From NCBI GenBank assembly GCA_949775045.1, contig OX459103.1, positions 4,790,502 to 4,854,501 on the forward strand: a DNA stretch of 64,000 nt. Reading direction: 5' to 3'. The translations under genes were made by a program, and so were the position numbers. This stretch comes from Metridium senile (Eukaryota; Cnidaria; Anthozoa; Actiniaria; Metridiidae). The notes beneath the pieces are model-generated. The model was not told where the DNA came from and did not search any database. It worked only from the letters and a program-made list of their open reading frames with translations. Of this stretch, positions 45,601 through 59,500 are shown one piece after another. Position 1 is the stretch's first letter; each line of letters begins with the position of its first letter.

Positions 45601-48600
45601 GCATCATTGTCATAAAAGCTTGCCCTACGTAAAGCAAAAGTGACAAGCATTTGTTGTATCTCGTATTTAGATTTATTGTTGTTTTTTATCAGTCTTCATT
45701 ATTTCATCAAAAACGCTACACTCCTTTTGATATAAAGAGCTCAGTTTTTTTACTGCCAAAATGTTATGAAACTGGATTTGTTTTGAGTTAGTGAGTATGT
45801 CAGCCTACGTAAGGTCAAAATGGAAATCATTCCAAATCAAATAACGTATGTTTTACTGATCTAAGAATATGTATTATAAGTTACAGAATTAACAAACTAA
45901 ACAACTATAAAACAATTCGCAGAAAAAAATAAAGACGAAAACTTTGAGTTTGTTTATGAAATGAACGCTCTTGGATGCCAGTATAAATAGTAAGCACATA
46001 TTGCGAGTTGTCAGTGTGGCATTTTATCTAGCTTCATGAACGTGCATGGAAAACTGATTTTAACGATTAACAAATTGAAAGAGCTTGCACTTGTGATTAA
46101 AAAGCTACATAATTTTTAGAATACTCTAGATAGATTACTTACTTTTGTACACGCTGATTTGGTTACGGGCGAACAACGGCATGCAAACTATATATGAAGT
46201 AACTTCGGTTACAACACAAAACGAACAAATCAAGACAACAATTCTAGCACAATAAACGTCTTTTAATGCTTATTCAATACACCAATCAGGCTATGCAGTG
46301 TCCTACATCTTTTCCCTACAATGATCGTTATACAGCGACTATACTCTTCATGTTTTACAATACAGTTGTAAACATGGTAAACTACACAGAGAATATTTGC
46401 ACTCGCAAAATAAACATAAAAGTTCATGATAAATTTCTTAAATATACTGATAGACTTACTAAAGATATAACTTGTAATTGATTATGAATTGCAATTAATG
46501 ATTTTATATTGATTTCATGGGTTCCCGTAGCTGTTTTTGGTTTTAGTTTCGACTCGAGCTGTTGATCTACAATATCCTTACGTTCTTCTTCGATAGCACA
46601 ATCTTCTCTTGATTTTTTTTTACCAACGGCTCTAAATCACTTTCAGACTTCTATGAAGTAGTTGATGATGGTGTTCCATACTTTTTTTCGTCTTTTTTGC
46701 GTGGTAATGGTATAAAACTCGCATCAAAAGAGCACGCTACTTCATATAAATATTAGTAAGGAATGTATTGCGACCAGAAGCGTCTTGCGCATATGATGTC
46801 ACACACTAAAATGTACAACCGCTGAACAGTATCAAGAACGAGTAATGGCGGACAAAATTTTAGCGTTTTTGACAGCAATTTTTAGGTGCAAAAAAGTTTT
46901 TTTTTTGCATAAATTTTCTGTAACTATCCTTTTTAGGCATATATTTAAGGATAGCATTCTTAAAAAGTGCGAATTTTGCACCTTGATTTTCGTAAGACTA
47001 GCACTTTAAAGGGATTACCAGTTGGGATATGTTTGTATGCTCCCTGGTTGGTAATAATCAACCCAATTTGAATAACTTTTGCTAAAAGTCTCAATGTTTT
47101 CCAGGCTAAAAGTCTCAATGTTTTCCAGGCTAAAAGTCTCAGTGTTTTCCAGGCTAAAAGTCAGGCTAAAAGTCTCAATGTTTTCCAGGCTAAAAGTCTC
47201 AATTTTTTCCAGGTTAAAGTTGAAAAACTAACAGATATATGGGCAGGGTCACTAGAAGTAGGTGTAACAACCCATAATCCTGTTGATATTGTACTGCCGC
47301 CGACCATGACAATGATGCCGACAGGTACATGGATATGGAGTGCAACGTCAGTCATTGTCAATGGTAAAGAAGTGAAGAAAGACTACAGTGAACTGAGCTT
47401 GGAATCAATTAAAGTGAGTACAGTATGTAGAAAGAATTTCCACCCGGGGGGTACTCCCTTTGTCCAAGTGGTAGGGGTGGTCGGCGGAGGTTTTAAAAAC
47501 GAACCGTAAAAGGTATGTACAGATAAAAATAAAGCAGAGTAAAAATGACCCTTACAACTGATTTTTGAGCTAAAACTCTAAAAGGACCCTAAAAGGTACA
47601 CACAGGAAAGATTTTAACCCTAAAAGGTACGCTGATCACCCCTACCACTTGGACAAAGGGAGTACCCCCCGGGAATTTCCCGCTTAGAACTTATTTATAG
47701 TTAAGTCAACATTTTTTATTGTGTTACAAATTTCATTACATTACCTATCGTTTATATCAAACACTGACACAGCCTATACTAGTTTACTTGCTAGTTTCTA
47801 TTTGTAAAAAGAATAGACAATTTCATCATAATTATTGTCATTAGTATTTCCATAACTATTGACATTAAATAACTTTTTTAATGGCTCAATCTTCTAGCTG
47901 GACATAGTGTGCATTACTTATCGGGGAGACTCACTCACACTCATACCACTAGCACTACCTCTACCTTTTAATATTTTGCACACAGCTCGGCTCACATTAT
48001 TGTCATCATCAATTGTATCAGTCATCATTGTCAGAATGATTCATCATCATTGTCATCATCATTATTATTGTTGTCATTAGCAGTATCATTCTTTCATTAT
48101 GATTTCATCATGACTATGTCATCATCACTATTATAATCTTTACCATTTTCGGCATTGTTAGCATCATTATTATTGTTGTCATTAGCAGTATCATTCTTTC
48201 ATTATGATTTCATCATCACTATGTCATCATCACTATTATAATCGTTACCATTTTCGGCATTGTTAGCATCATTATTATCGTTGTCATTAGCAGTATCATT
48301 CTTTCATTATGATTTCATCATCACTATGTCATCATCACTATTATAATCGTTACCATTTTCGGCATTGTTAGCATCATTATTATCGTTGTCATTAGCAGTA
48401 TCATTCTTTCATCATGATTTCATCATCACTATGTCATCATCACTATTATAATCGTTACCATTTTCGGCATTGTTAGCATCATTATTATCGTTGTCATTAG
48501 CAGTATCATTCTTTCATCATGATTTCATCATCACTATGTCATCATCACTATTATAATCGTTACCATTTTCGGCATTGTCATCATCATTATTATCGTTGTC

Positions 48601-51600
48601 ATTAGCAGTATCATTCTTTCATCATGATTTCATCATCACTATGTCATCATCACTATTATAATCGTTACCATTTTCGGCATTGTTAGCATCATTATTTAAT
48701 GTCATGATAATGATCATATATATCATGACTATCGACTATATTATATTATCATCATAATGTTCTTCGGCATCATCAGTAACAGTATATCGTCCTCCTCCTC
48801 ATCATCATCAGTAGCATTGTTGTCATCATAAGCAGCAAGCAGCATTGTCATCATCATCAGCAGCATTGTCGCCATTATCATTATCACCCCCATATACTGT
48901 AATAATAATAATCATCATCATCTTTGTCATCATCATCATCATTTTTGTCACCATCATCATTATTGTTGTCATCATTATCATCATCTTTTTCATCATCATC
49001 ATCATTTTTGTCAACATCATCATTATTGTTGTGATCATCATCATCATATTTGTCATCATCATCATTATCATCATCATCATCACATCCTTATCTAACTATA
49101 ATATTTATAGGTTGGTGATGATATTGGAATCATGAGAAGTTCTAGCGGCTGTTTAAACTTCTATTTGAATGGTGTTGACATGGGCGTAGCTGTGAGAGAT
49201 GTTCCTGAACAGGTCTATGGTATAGTTGATCTATATGGTGCAGCTATTAAAGCATCAATATGTGGTTATAGTATAGAAGAGACCATTGAGGATAACAACG
49301 AAGGAGCAACATGCATGGAGAATACCAGTAGTAAGTCGTTGTGTTTAGTATTTTCATTATCGGTTCTGAGCCCATCATAATTCTAATTTCCTTCCTTCCT
49401 TCCTTCCTTCCTTCCTTCCTTTCTTCCTTCCTGCCTTCCTGCCTTCCTGCCTTCCTTCCATCCTTCCTTCCTTCCTTTATCATCATCATCATTAACCAAA
49501 ACATTATAATAATCATCATTACCATTATCATCACTATTGTAATTATCATCATCATCATCATTATCATTATTGAGTTATTACTTGCCATCCATCCTTCCTT
49601 CCTTCCTTCCTTCCTTTATCATCATCATCATTAACCAAAACATTATAATAATCATCATTATCATCATTACCATTATCATCACTATTGTAATTATCATCAT
49701 CATCATCATCATTATCATTATTGAGTTATTACTTGCCATTTATATATTGCCATTTATATATTGATAAAAAGCAAAACTTGCCATCTTTCTTACTTTGTGT
49801 TATTCCATTGTTTCTGTAGATGAAGCTGCTACTCCTTTCCCATTGTGTTTCCACCCAAGATGTGGAACTGCTGTAAAAATTACTAATAACTTTCTAACAG
49901 CCGTTAGACCAAGGTTTGAACAAAAAAATACATTAACTAATTAATTATTATTACTATACAATTTAAGATAAATACAACAAAAATATTTTTTATAGTTATT
50001 TTCTATTTGCTTTAGGATTTGTAAATCTGACATTTTGTAAAGCAACAAGAATTAAACCTCTGGCCAAATGAGCTTAGAACCTCACTTCTATGTTGATTTG
50101 ATTAACACTCAATTGCAGCAATATTTAGGACCTAATCTTGTCTTGTCAAATTACATCCAATCTAAGCTCTTCAAAGACTTCAGAAGGCAGGGTCAAACAC
50201 TAACAAATACTAGATCAATAAACCCTCTGATTCCAAAGGTAATAAAATGTACAATTTATTTTCTCTTCAGGGCTTTAGAGGAGTTCAACAATGCTGTTAT
50301 CTTCACCAACAGACCAATAAAACCAGGAGAACTCTTTGAGGTGTATGTCGACCAACAAGTAGACAAATGGGCAGGGTCATTAGAAATAGGGCTTACTACA
50401 CATAACCCAGCTGTTCTTGATTTACCAACCACAATGACTAATCTAAGCAGTGGAACATGGATCATGTCTGGTGGTGGTATGATGAAGAACGGGAGTACTG
50501 TGATAGAAGACTATGGAAAGAATTTAGATGATTTAAAGGTAAAAACACTTTAGAGCAAAAATACTAAAACTATGAAATAAAAGCAATATAATTACCAATG
50601 TCGAGGAAGAACGGGAGTACTGTGTTGATAATAATGCTTATGATAACGGTAATGATGATGATAGGGATGATGATAATCTTCACAATAATGATGATGAAGG
50701 TGATTATGATGGTGATGATAACAATAAAAATGATAACGATAATGATGATGAAGATGATGGTGATGATTAGTTATGATTATAATGAACATTATAATGATGA
50801 AGGTAATTATGATGATGATGACAATAGAAATGATGATGATGATGGAGATAGTGATAGCTATGATAGTGATTTTGATATTGATATTGATGACTAGGATAAT
50901 ATCTTTTTGTAATATAAATGATTTGAAAATGTTAATGATTGTGATAATGATGATAATCAACAATTCCAGGCTGGTGATAAAGTAGGAGTTATATACAAGG
51001 AGGATGGTACATTACATTTCTTTGTGAATGGGGATGATATGGGTGAAGCTGCAAACGATGTTCCTTCTAATGTCTATGGATTCCTTGATTTGTACGGAAG
51101 ATCTGCAAAGGCTACTATAACCAATGGTCGACCAAGGGAAGAGATTCCTGAGGTTGATACACAAGAACCATCAAATATAAGTAAGTATATGTAATATATA
51201 CAATATGACCGGCCAATCTGTATGCGATATACAACGACAAGTCGAAGACCAGCCTTTGTATATCACATACAGATCGGACGTGAATATTGTATAGTGCTTA
51301 TGGAAGTCCAACATTAGTTTTTTCATATGTTATCAAAATTGTCAAGATAAAAGTAAATCTGAGAAAATTCAAGTTGAAACTTATGCAAATCAGGACGAAA
51401 TCTGTAAGAGATTTACAGAACTTGTCATGGCCAAGATTTCTTTTGTCAAATTCTCATGAATTATTCATGAATTCTATAATATTGCTTACTGATCAACTGA
51501 TAAATTCTCCTTGGTTTTGTTGGAGCATTTGATCATGGAACACTTGATCATTGAAGACTTGATTATGGGGGTCTTATCAGGGAACATTTGAAATAAGAAT

Positions 51601-54600
51601 ACTTCATCATGAAACACTAATTGTACCCTTCCCAGTTCCCTGCCCCATCTTGAAAGGCAGCCAGGCCTTTGCCTCAAAGCGAGACGAACGTTAGTTTGCA
51701 ATGATAGAGACATCTGAATATTTGCCCTGTGAGGTGTTAGAAGGTCTCTATCATTGCAAGCTCAACGTTTGTCTCCCTTCGATGAAAAAGGCCTGGCTAC
51801 CTTTCAATATGGCGAAGGGAACTGTGAAGGGGATTATTGATCGCGGAATACTGTAATATTAATTATTTTTGATAGATGGGTTGTTAGTACAACACTGATA
51901 GAATGTACTTGATCACAGAACACTTGATCATCCAACACTTAACAATAATGGAAGAATTGATTGTGGAACACTTAATCATAGAGTAAGTTGATGAATATTA
52001 ATAATTTTATACATTAATTTTCCAGACACATCTTCATCACAAGAATCGACCCCAGTACCACCCCCACAGGAATCAACTCCCACACCACCATCGTCGAATG
52101 ACAATTGGTTCACTTTAAGTGAGAAACATGGCGATCAGGTTGCTGTTAGTCAGGATTGTCGTGCTGCCGTTAGGATAAATCCTTTAGTAGAGTTTAATAA
52201 CGCCATAGTGATGAGTAATAGACCTCTTAGAGATGACGAGATGTTTGAGGTGATCGTGATGACATTGGTGGATAGATGGTCAGGTTCTCTAGAAGCAGGT
52301 TAGTGAGTGATACTGTTACCATGGTGATAATGATGACGAGATGTTTGAGGTTATTGTGATGACATTGGTGGATAGATGGTCAAGTTCTCTAGAAGCATGT
52401 TAGTGAGTGATACTGTTATCATGATGATGATGATGATGATGACGAGATGTTTGAGGTTATTGTGATGACATTGGTGGATAGATGGTCAGGTTCTCTAGAA
52501 GCAGGTTAGTGAGTGACACTGTTATCATGATGATGATACACCTTCAATGATTTTTGAAATGGGTGTATACCATAATGGGGGAGGGGGAGGAAATTGTCTT
52601 ATTTTGACTCTTGTCATTCAAACACAGACTGATTTACTAATGTTATTCATATTGCAGTGCGTCTGCTGAAACCAGGGTCACCAAATCATAATTATCCAAT
52701 CACAGTCGAGAATACAAACAATAGAATCTCTACAGTTGTTAGATTTTTTTGCTTAAAATGTTCATAATTTCATAAGTTCAAAAAGTTCATAATGAACGGA
52801 ATAAACAATAAACATCTTAGCCTGTGAGAACCCTCTACAATTTTTTTGTTTGATGGTGGTGCCGGTTGAAGTAGTGGCACTGTACATAAGGACCCAATCA
52901 ACTTCTACCATACTAAATAATGTTTGTCAATTACCAGGAGTAACAGCCATCCAACCAACACAACTATCCTTCCCTACGACCATGACAGACCTGGACCATG
53001 ATACCTGGATGTTATCTGGCTCGTCAGTGTTACAGGATGGTGTTACCATACAGAATGGTTATGCTTGTGACCTGGACAAACTGAAAGAGGGACATCGCTT
53101 GGGTATCATGAGAAAGTCTGATAGTACATTACACTTCTTTATTAATGGAGAGGATTGTGGGATAGCTGCTTCGTCTGTGCCGTCAGGTACTGCTATCATT
53201 GTATATCATCATTTCGTCGGTCTCACTCTTTTGCCCCGACAAAGGGCCAAAGCTCGAAACCTCAGTAAAGTCAACATTTTTTTTTACAAATTTCATTATA
53301 TTACCTATGATTTGTATCTTACTTATCATCAAATCTTATACTGTACCATATTGACTTCATTCCAGGTGTATATGCTATAATTGACCTGTATGGCCGATGT
53401 GTTGAGCTTGCTGTCTATGATGAAGACTTTGCCAGAAGACCATCAAGAGAAGTAGGAACTACTTCCACGGAGACACAGACCACTGTTACTACTACAGCTA
53501 CTACTGAAAATGAACTAGATCAATGTAAGTAATATTTACAACATGAGTGGCTGAATTTTATCAGCATATACAGTCATTTGAAAAAAAACATTGTTGCCAA
53601 CCTGCTCCGCGACTATGCAACTAGCCCAAGCGGGAGTATGGGTAAAAATCACTGAAGCATTAAAATTTTAGCACACGCTTAAGAATATGCTGGAATATGT
53701 AGCGAGTACATTAATGAATATGTGCCTTCGCATTCTGTGCAAAGAAATAAACCGTTGTATAGAGATTTCTACCCATACTCCTTTTAGGTCTAGTCGCGAA
53801 GCCAGTTGGTGACAACGTTTTTTCAAATATCATGTATCAAACACTGCCTACACTAGTTTACTCCCTAGTTTCCATTAATATTCATTAGTTTATGTTCTTT
53901 GTTATTTGTAGCTTGTGCACCCTGTACATTTCATCCCTGTTGCGGTCATAGCATAACATTGGTACATGGTGGTTGGACAGCTAATAGGATCAAAGGCTTC
54001 AGTGATGGATTGTTGTTCAGTGCCAAACCACTGAGGGATGATGAGATATTTGAGGTAAGTGAACAGGATAATTATAATGATAATACTTGTGTGTGTTTGT
54101 GTTTATTTTCTACTTTTTTTCATCGGAGACTCGTATTTATGTAGATGTGTTATTAATAGGAAATTCCACCTTATTTCTTGAAGAATTTATGAAAAATACT
54201 ACTTGTATTTGATGAAGGAGGCAGAATAGCAATTGTCAAGCCCTCATCAAATATGTGCTTTCACCAAATACGTGCGGTATTTTTCATTAATTCCTCTCGA
54301 ATGGTGTAATTTCCTTTACTAATATTTGACGAGGAAACCTACTCACAATGGCAATTTTCAGTAGGGCTCTAAGATAAGACATTCATGATGATATAGACAA
54401 AATCAGCTCACGGTTGCTATGTTAGTTTGGGCGCAATGCAAATCTTTTAGGAATAAAATTATTTGTCTTATGTATTTCAATATCACATTATCATTATTAT
54501 TATTATGTATAAGTATAGGGAAATGGGTGGATAAATGAATGAATAAATGAATGGATGGATGGATGAATAAATGGATGAACAAATGGATGAATGAATAAAT

Positions 54601-56473
54601 GAATGGATAGATGGATGAATAAATGGATGAACAAATGGATGAATGAATAAATGAATGAATAAATGAATAAAAGGGTGAATGAATAAATGGATGGATGAAA
54701 AAATGAATGAATGGATGGATTAATGAATAAATGGATGGATGGACGAATCTATGGATGGATGGATGGATGGATTAATCTATGGATGAATAAATGGATAGAT
54801 GAATAAATATATAAATGGATGAATGAATAAATGGATGAACCGATAGATGTATGCATGCATGACTAATGCAAGAACTAATGAATGAAATCTAATGAATGAA
54901 TGAAAACTAATGAACTGACTTACTGACTGACTTACTGACTGACTGACTTATTGGGTGTTTAGATCGAAGTAGATAAAGTGAGTACACGTTGGTCAGGGTC
55001 GTTAGCTGTTGGAGTGACGTCATGTCTACTACCAATGTCTAATGTACCTAGCTCTGCTGATCAGTTGCGTGATGGTACTTGGTTGATGGTGGAGTCACGC
55101 ATTCTTAAGGATGGCATGACGGTGAAAGAAAATTATGGTTCAAGTCTTGATCGATTACAGGTAAATTGTAATTATGATATGAAAATAATTTTAATCATCA
55201 GCATTGTCATCGTCATCATAAATATCATCATCATAATCAACGTTATCATCAACATCATCATTGATTTCATTTTAATGGTTATTTCCAGGTAGGAACTCGT
55301 ATTGGTCTTCAAAGAAGGAGAGATGCTACTCTCCATATCTATGTCAATGGTAATGACCAGGGCGTGGCAGCCACAGATGTACCACGGGTATGTTATAATG
55401 AACTTCTGAAACAATCACTGTCCCATGTTCTTTTATATATTTATGTTAACCTATGGTGTTTGCTGTGATGGCCCACTTAGGCCTAGTTCAAACGTCGCAT
55501 CACACATGCGCCAAATCTAATGCAAAATGAATTCAAATAATATGTTTTGTTCATTTGCATCAAATTATTCTGTTTTTGTGTTGATGGTCTTTGTTACCTG
55601 AAGGAATACAGTAGATATTTTATTTTATTCTTATTTTGTGTAGATGGTTTTTGGTCTGGTGGATCTTTATGGTGCTGTAGAAACTGTTACTATTATCAGT
55701 AAAACAGGTATGTACTATAATTATAAAATCAAAAATAATCTATTTATAATTTTGCTAGTTTTTTTTTTGCACCCTTGAAGTTGTTTTTAGTTGGATACAG
55801 GAAGCCCAACACTAAAACATTCTGCAAGGAAGACTATAATTTTGCTTGTATGATGATTAATTAAAAACTGCTGCAAGGAAGACTATAATTTTGCTTGTAT
55901 GATGATTAATTAAAAACTGCTGCAAGGGAGACTATAATTTTGCTTGTTTTATAATTAATTTTGTATGGTTTGTATGTGTTCAGATCAAACGTGTTCTGGT
56001 CCAGGAAATAATATTGAAAATGACCAAGCCTTGGAACCTATGGTGTGTATTAAGGGACTTTCATTTATTAGTGTATGGGGAGGGGGGAGGGGGGAGGTTT
56101 GGGGATCAGCAAAATCACCTGTTGTCTTTTCTTAATATTACCCCCCCCCCCCCCCCCAATCTTCCTGGTTGGCAAAAATGTCATCACCCCCCCTCTATTT
56201 GTCCAGCTTATTACTAAAGCTGCATACAATTAGTAACAACCCCCCTATATAGCTTCCAAAAATAATGTGACACCCCCTCCTCAATATTGCCGACTCCCCC
56301 CTCCCCCATTACACTAATAGATGGGAGCCCCCATACTATCTTGTACCTTAATAAATACCTAAATAATACAAGCTAAGTCCATTGGGAATAGACTGTAAAT
56401 TGTAACATCTATTGTACAATTGTACATACACACAACCACATCAGCCATGCTGTATACAAACCATCGTGTATAG

Positions 56474-56510
<37 letters not shown>

Positions 56511-56511
56511 C

Positions 56512-56566
<55 letters not shown>

Positions 56567-59500
56567 ATTAATATTATTATTATTATTATTATACATGAGT
56601 AGTGAAACTCTATTATAATTCTAAATGTTAACTATTGTTTTTTGATTAGCACTTTTTGTACTATTTGATATTTGTAATATTACTCAGTGAGCGTAGCTGA
56701 TTGAATGAATATATTGATATCTCGTGTTTGGACTGATGTGCTCTTGAATTCTCCCAAACGCATCTCGGTTTTCATAAGCGTGTGAAAACACAGAAGACGT
56801 ATTTCATGTCTTAACTAATGCCAGGGTTTATTTCTTGTTAACTCCACTACTTGTTATTGTCATTTCAGACATCAGAAAGCAATGACTGTCAAGAAACGTC
56901 AGGGTAGGACATTTTGTTAATTAATTCTGTTATTAATAGTTTTCCTTATCTGTGCTGTGATTATACATTTGTTTGTTTATTTGAATATTCATTAGCTTAT
57001 TTATAATACACTGTACAAAATTACTTGATTCTGATTGGACAAGAGTACAATTAAATCGTAAATTGTACTCTGCAGAGTATCAATTAGTTTTTCAGTATAT
57101 TATAAATAAAAAATCGCACAATCTTTTCGTACAATTTGTAATAATAGATACTCGTGATGTTTTGAAAGTTATCAAATTGGACTCGCCTAAAAGACTCGTC
57201 CAATTTAGTAACTTTCAAAACATCACTCTTACCTATTAATTACGAATTGTACTCAAGATCGTGCGATTTCCTATGCTAATTTTTTGTTTGTTTGTTTGTT
57301 TAGACATGTATTTACTCGTAACTGTGGACAACATGTTCGACTGGACAACAAGCGTATGCTGGCTCGTCGTGTTGCCAGTTATAACCATGGTGTTGTGATC
57401 TGTGATGGACCATTACATGATAATGAACTATTTCAGGTATTATATGGCATTGTTTACTGGTACAAATAGATTAGCAGTAGAATACTATTTCAGGTACTCC
57501 ATATATATGGTATTACTGGTAGAAATAGATAAGCAGTATAATTGTTACTATTATCATTGTGATCATTAATATCGTCATTATTTTGTTATCGTCATCATCA
57601 TCAGTATCATCAATATCATCATCATCATCATCATTATTATTATCATCATTATTATCATCATTATCATCATCATTGATATGAACGTCATTATTATTATTAT
57701 CGGTATCATTGCTATCAACATAAACATTAGCATTATTATCATTGTTATCATCATCATTGTTAATAATATCGTCATTATTTTGTTATCGTCATCATCATCA
57801 GTATCATCATTATCATCATCATTATTATTATCATCATTATTATCATCATTATCATCATCATTGATATGAACGTCATTATTATTATTATCGGCATCATTGC
57901 TATCAACATAAACATTAGCATTATTATCATTGTTATCATCATCATTGTTATCATGTTAATATCATTATGTGGTGAAAAGTTGTAAGCATGTTTTTTTTGT
58001 TGCATTGTTATCTATTGTTGTCTTCTAGATTCGTATAACCAAGTTGGACATCCGATGGTCAGGGTCGCTGATGATGGGTATTACAGACCAAACCCCAGGC
58101 TCTCTCAATCTCTCCTCCATGTCTAATTGTATGAAGATCTGTCCATGGATAGTTGTCAATAATGCAGTGTACATCAACGGCAACAAGGTAGGTCGTTTGT
58201 TGGGGTGTCTCATATACTTTGCACTTATAAAAAATTGCTTCAACATGTTTCAACATGTTGAAAGGGTTGGCGGTTTCGGGTTGAAGGTCTAGAGCCTGGA
58301 TTTGACCGACTAATTTATTCAACCATTTATCCATTCATTCATCCATCCATTCATGTATTTTTCGTCCAACCTATAGGTATTTGAAGGTCTTGAGCCTGGA
58401 TTTGACCAACTCAATGTAGGTGACACCATAGGCATGCTAATAGACAAAGATTCCAGGCTCCACATCTTTATCAACGGTAAAGACGAAGGCGTGGTTGCTG
58501 AGGCGTTACCATTGAAACGATACGTAGTGGTTGACCTTTACGGCAGTTGCCAGGAGATATGTATGGTTCCGACCGCTGACCAAGTCAGCCCGTGTGAGAT
58601 GAGCCATGAGAATAAACCAGCTGAGAGATTGGAGCAACAGAATAAAGTACCATGTGATTATAAACTACTTTGTGAACGGTTTAGATCCACGCTAGCTTTA
58701 CCAGGTAATCTTTATCTTAACTGGTTATCTTACCTGGAAATTACTGTAACCTTTATCTTACCAGGATAATTTCTGTAATGTTAATGTTCTCCATAGATCT
58801 AAATAAGTCAGATGAGTTGGCTTGACTTGTTACCAGTGATATTATCTGATCATTATCATCATCATTATCATCATCATCATCATCATCTTGATCATCAGTG
58901 GACATTATAATTATTATATCGTTATCATTTATATAATGATCATTATTGTCAACATTATCATTTTTAGCATCACTATCATCTTTGCTATCACCATCATCAT
59001 CGTCATCATAATTACCATCATCATCATAATAACCATCATCATCAAATTACCATCATCATCATAATTACCATCATCATCATAATAACCATCATTATCATAA
59101 TAACCATCATCTTCATAATCATAATTACCATCATCATCATAATAATTTCCATCATCATCATAATTACCATCATCATCATCATAATAACCATCATCATCAT
59201 AATAACCATCATCATCATCATCGTCATAATAACCATCATCATCATAATAACCATCATCATCATAATAACCATCATCTTCATAATTACCATCATCATCATA
59301 ATAACCATCATCATCATAATTACCATCATCATCATAATTACCATCATCATTATAATAACCATCATCATCATCATAATTACCATCATCATCATAATAACCA
59401 TCATCATCATAATTACCATCATCATCATAATTACCATCATCATCATAATTACCATCATCATCATAATAACCATCATCATCATAATAACCATCATCATCAT

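Noticed and set aside
46266..46481. 71-residue frame inside the 2-kb TTAA element
   Set aside because: Too short, AT-rich, and with no transposase motif.
48060..48700. CRISPR-like regular repeat array
   Set aside because: The whole 105-bp unit is repeated, with no unique spacers, and it lies in an animal intron; it is a minisatellite.
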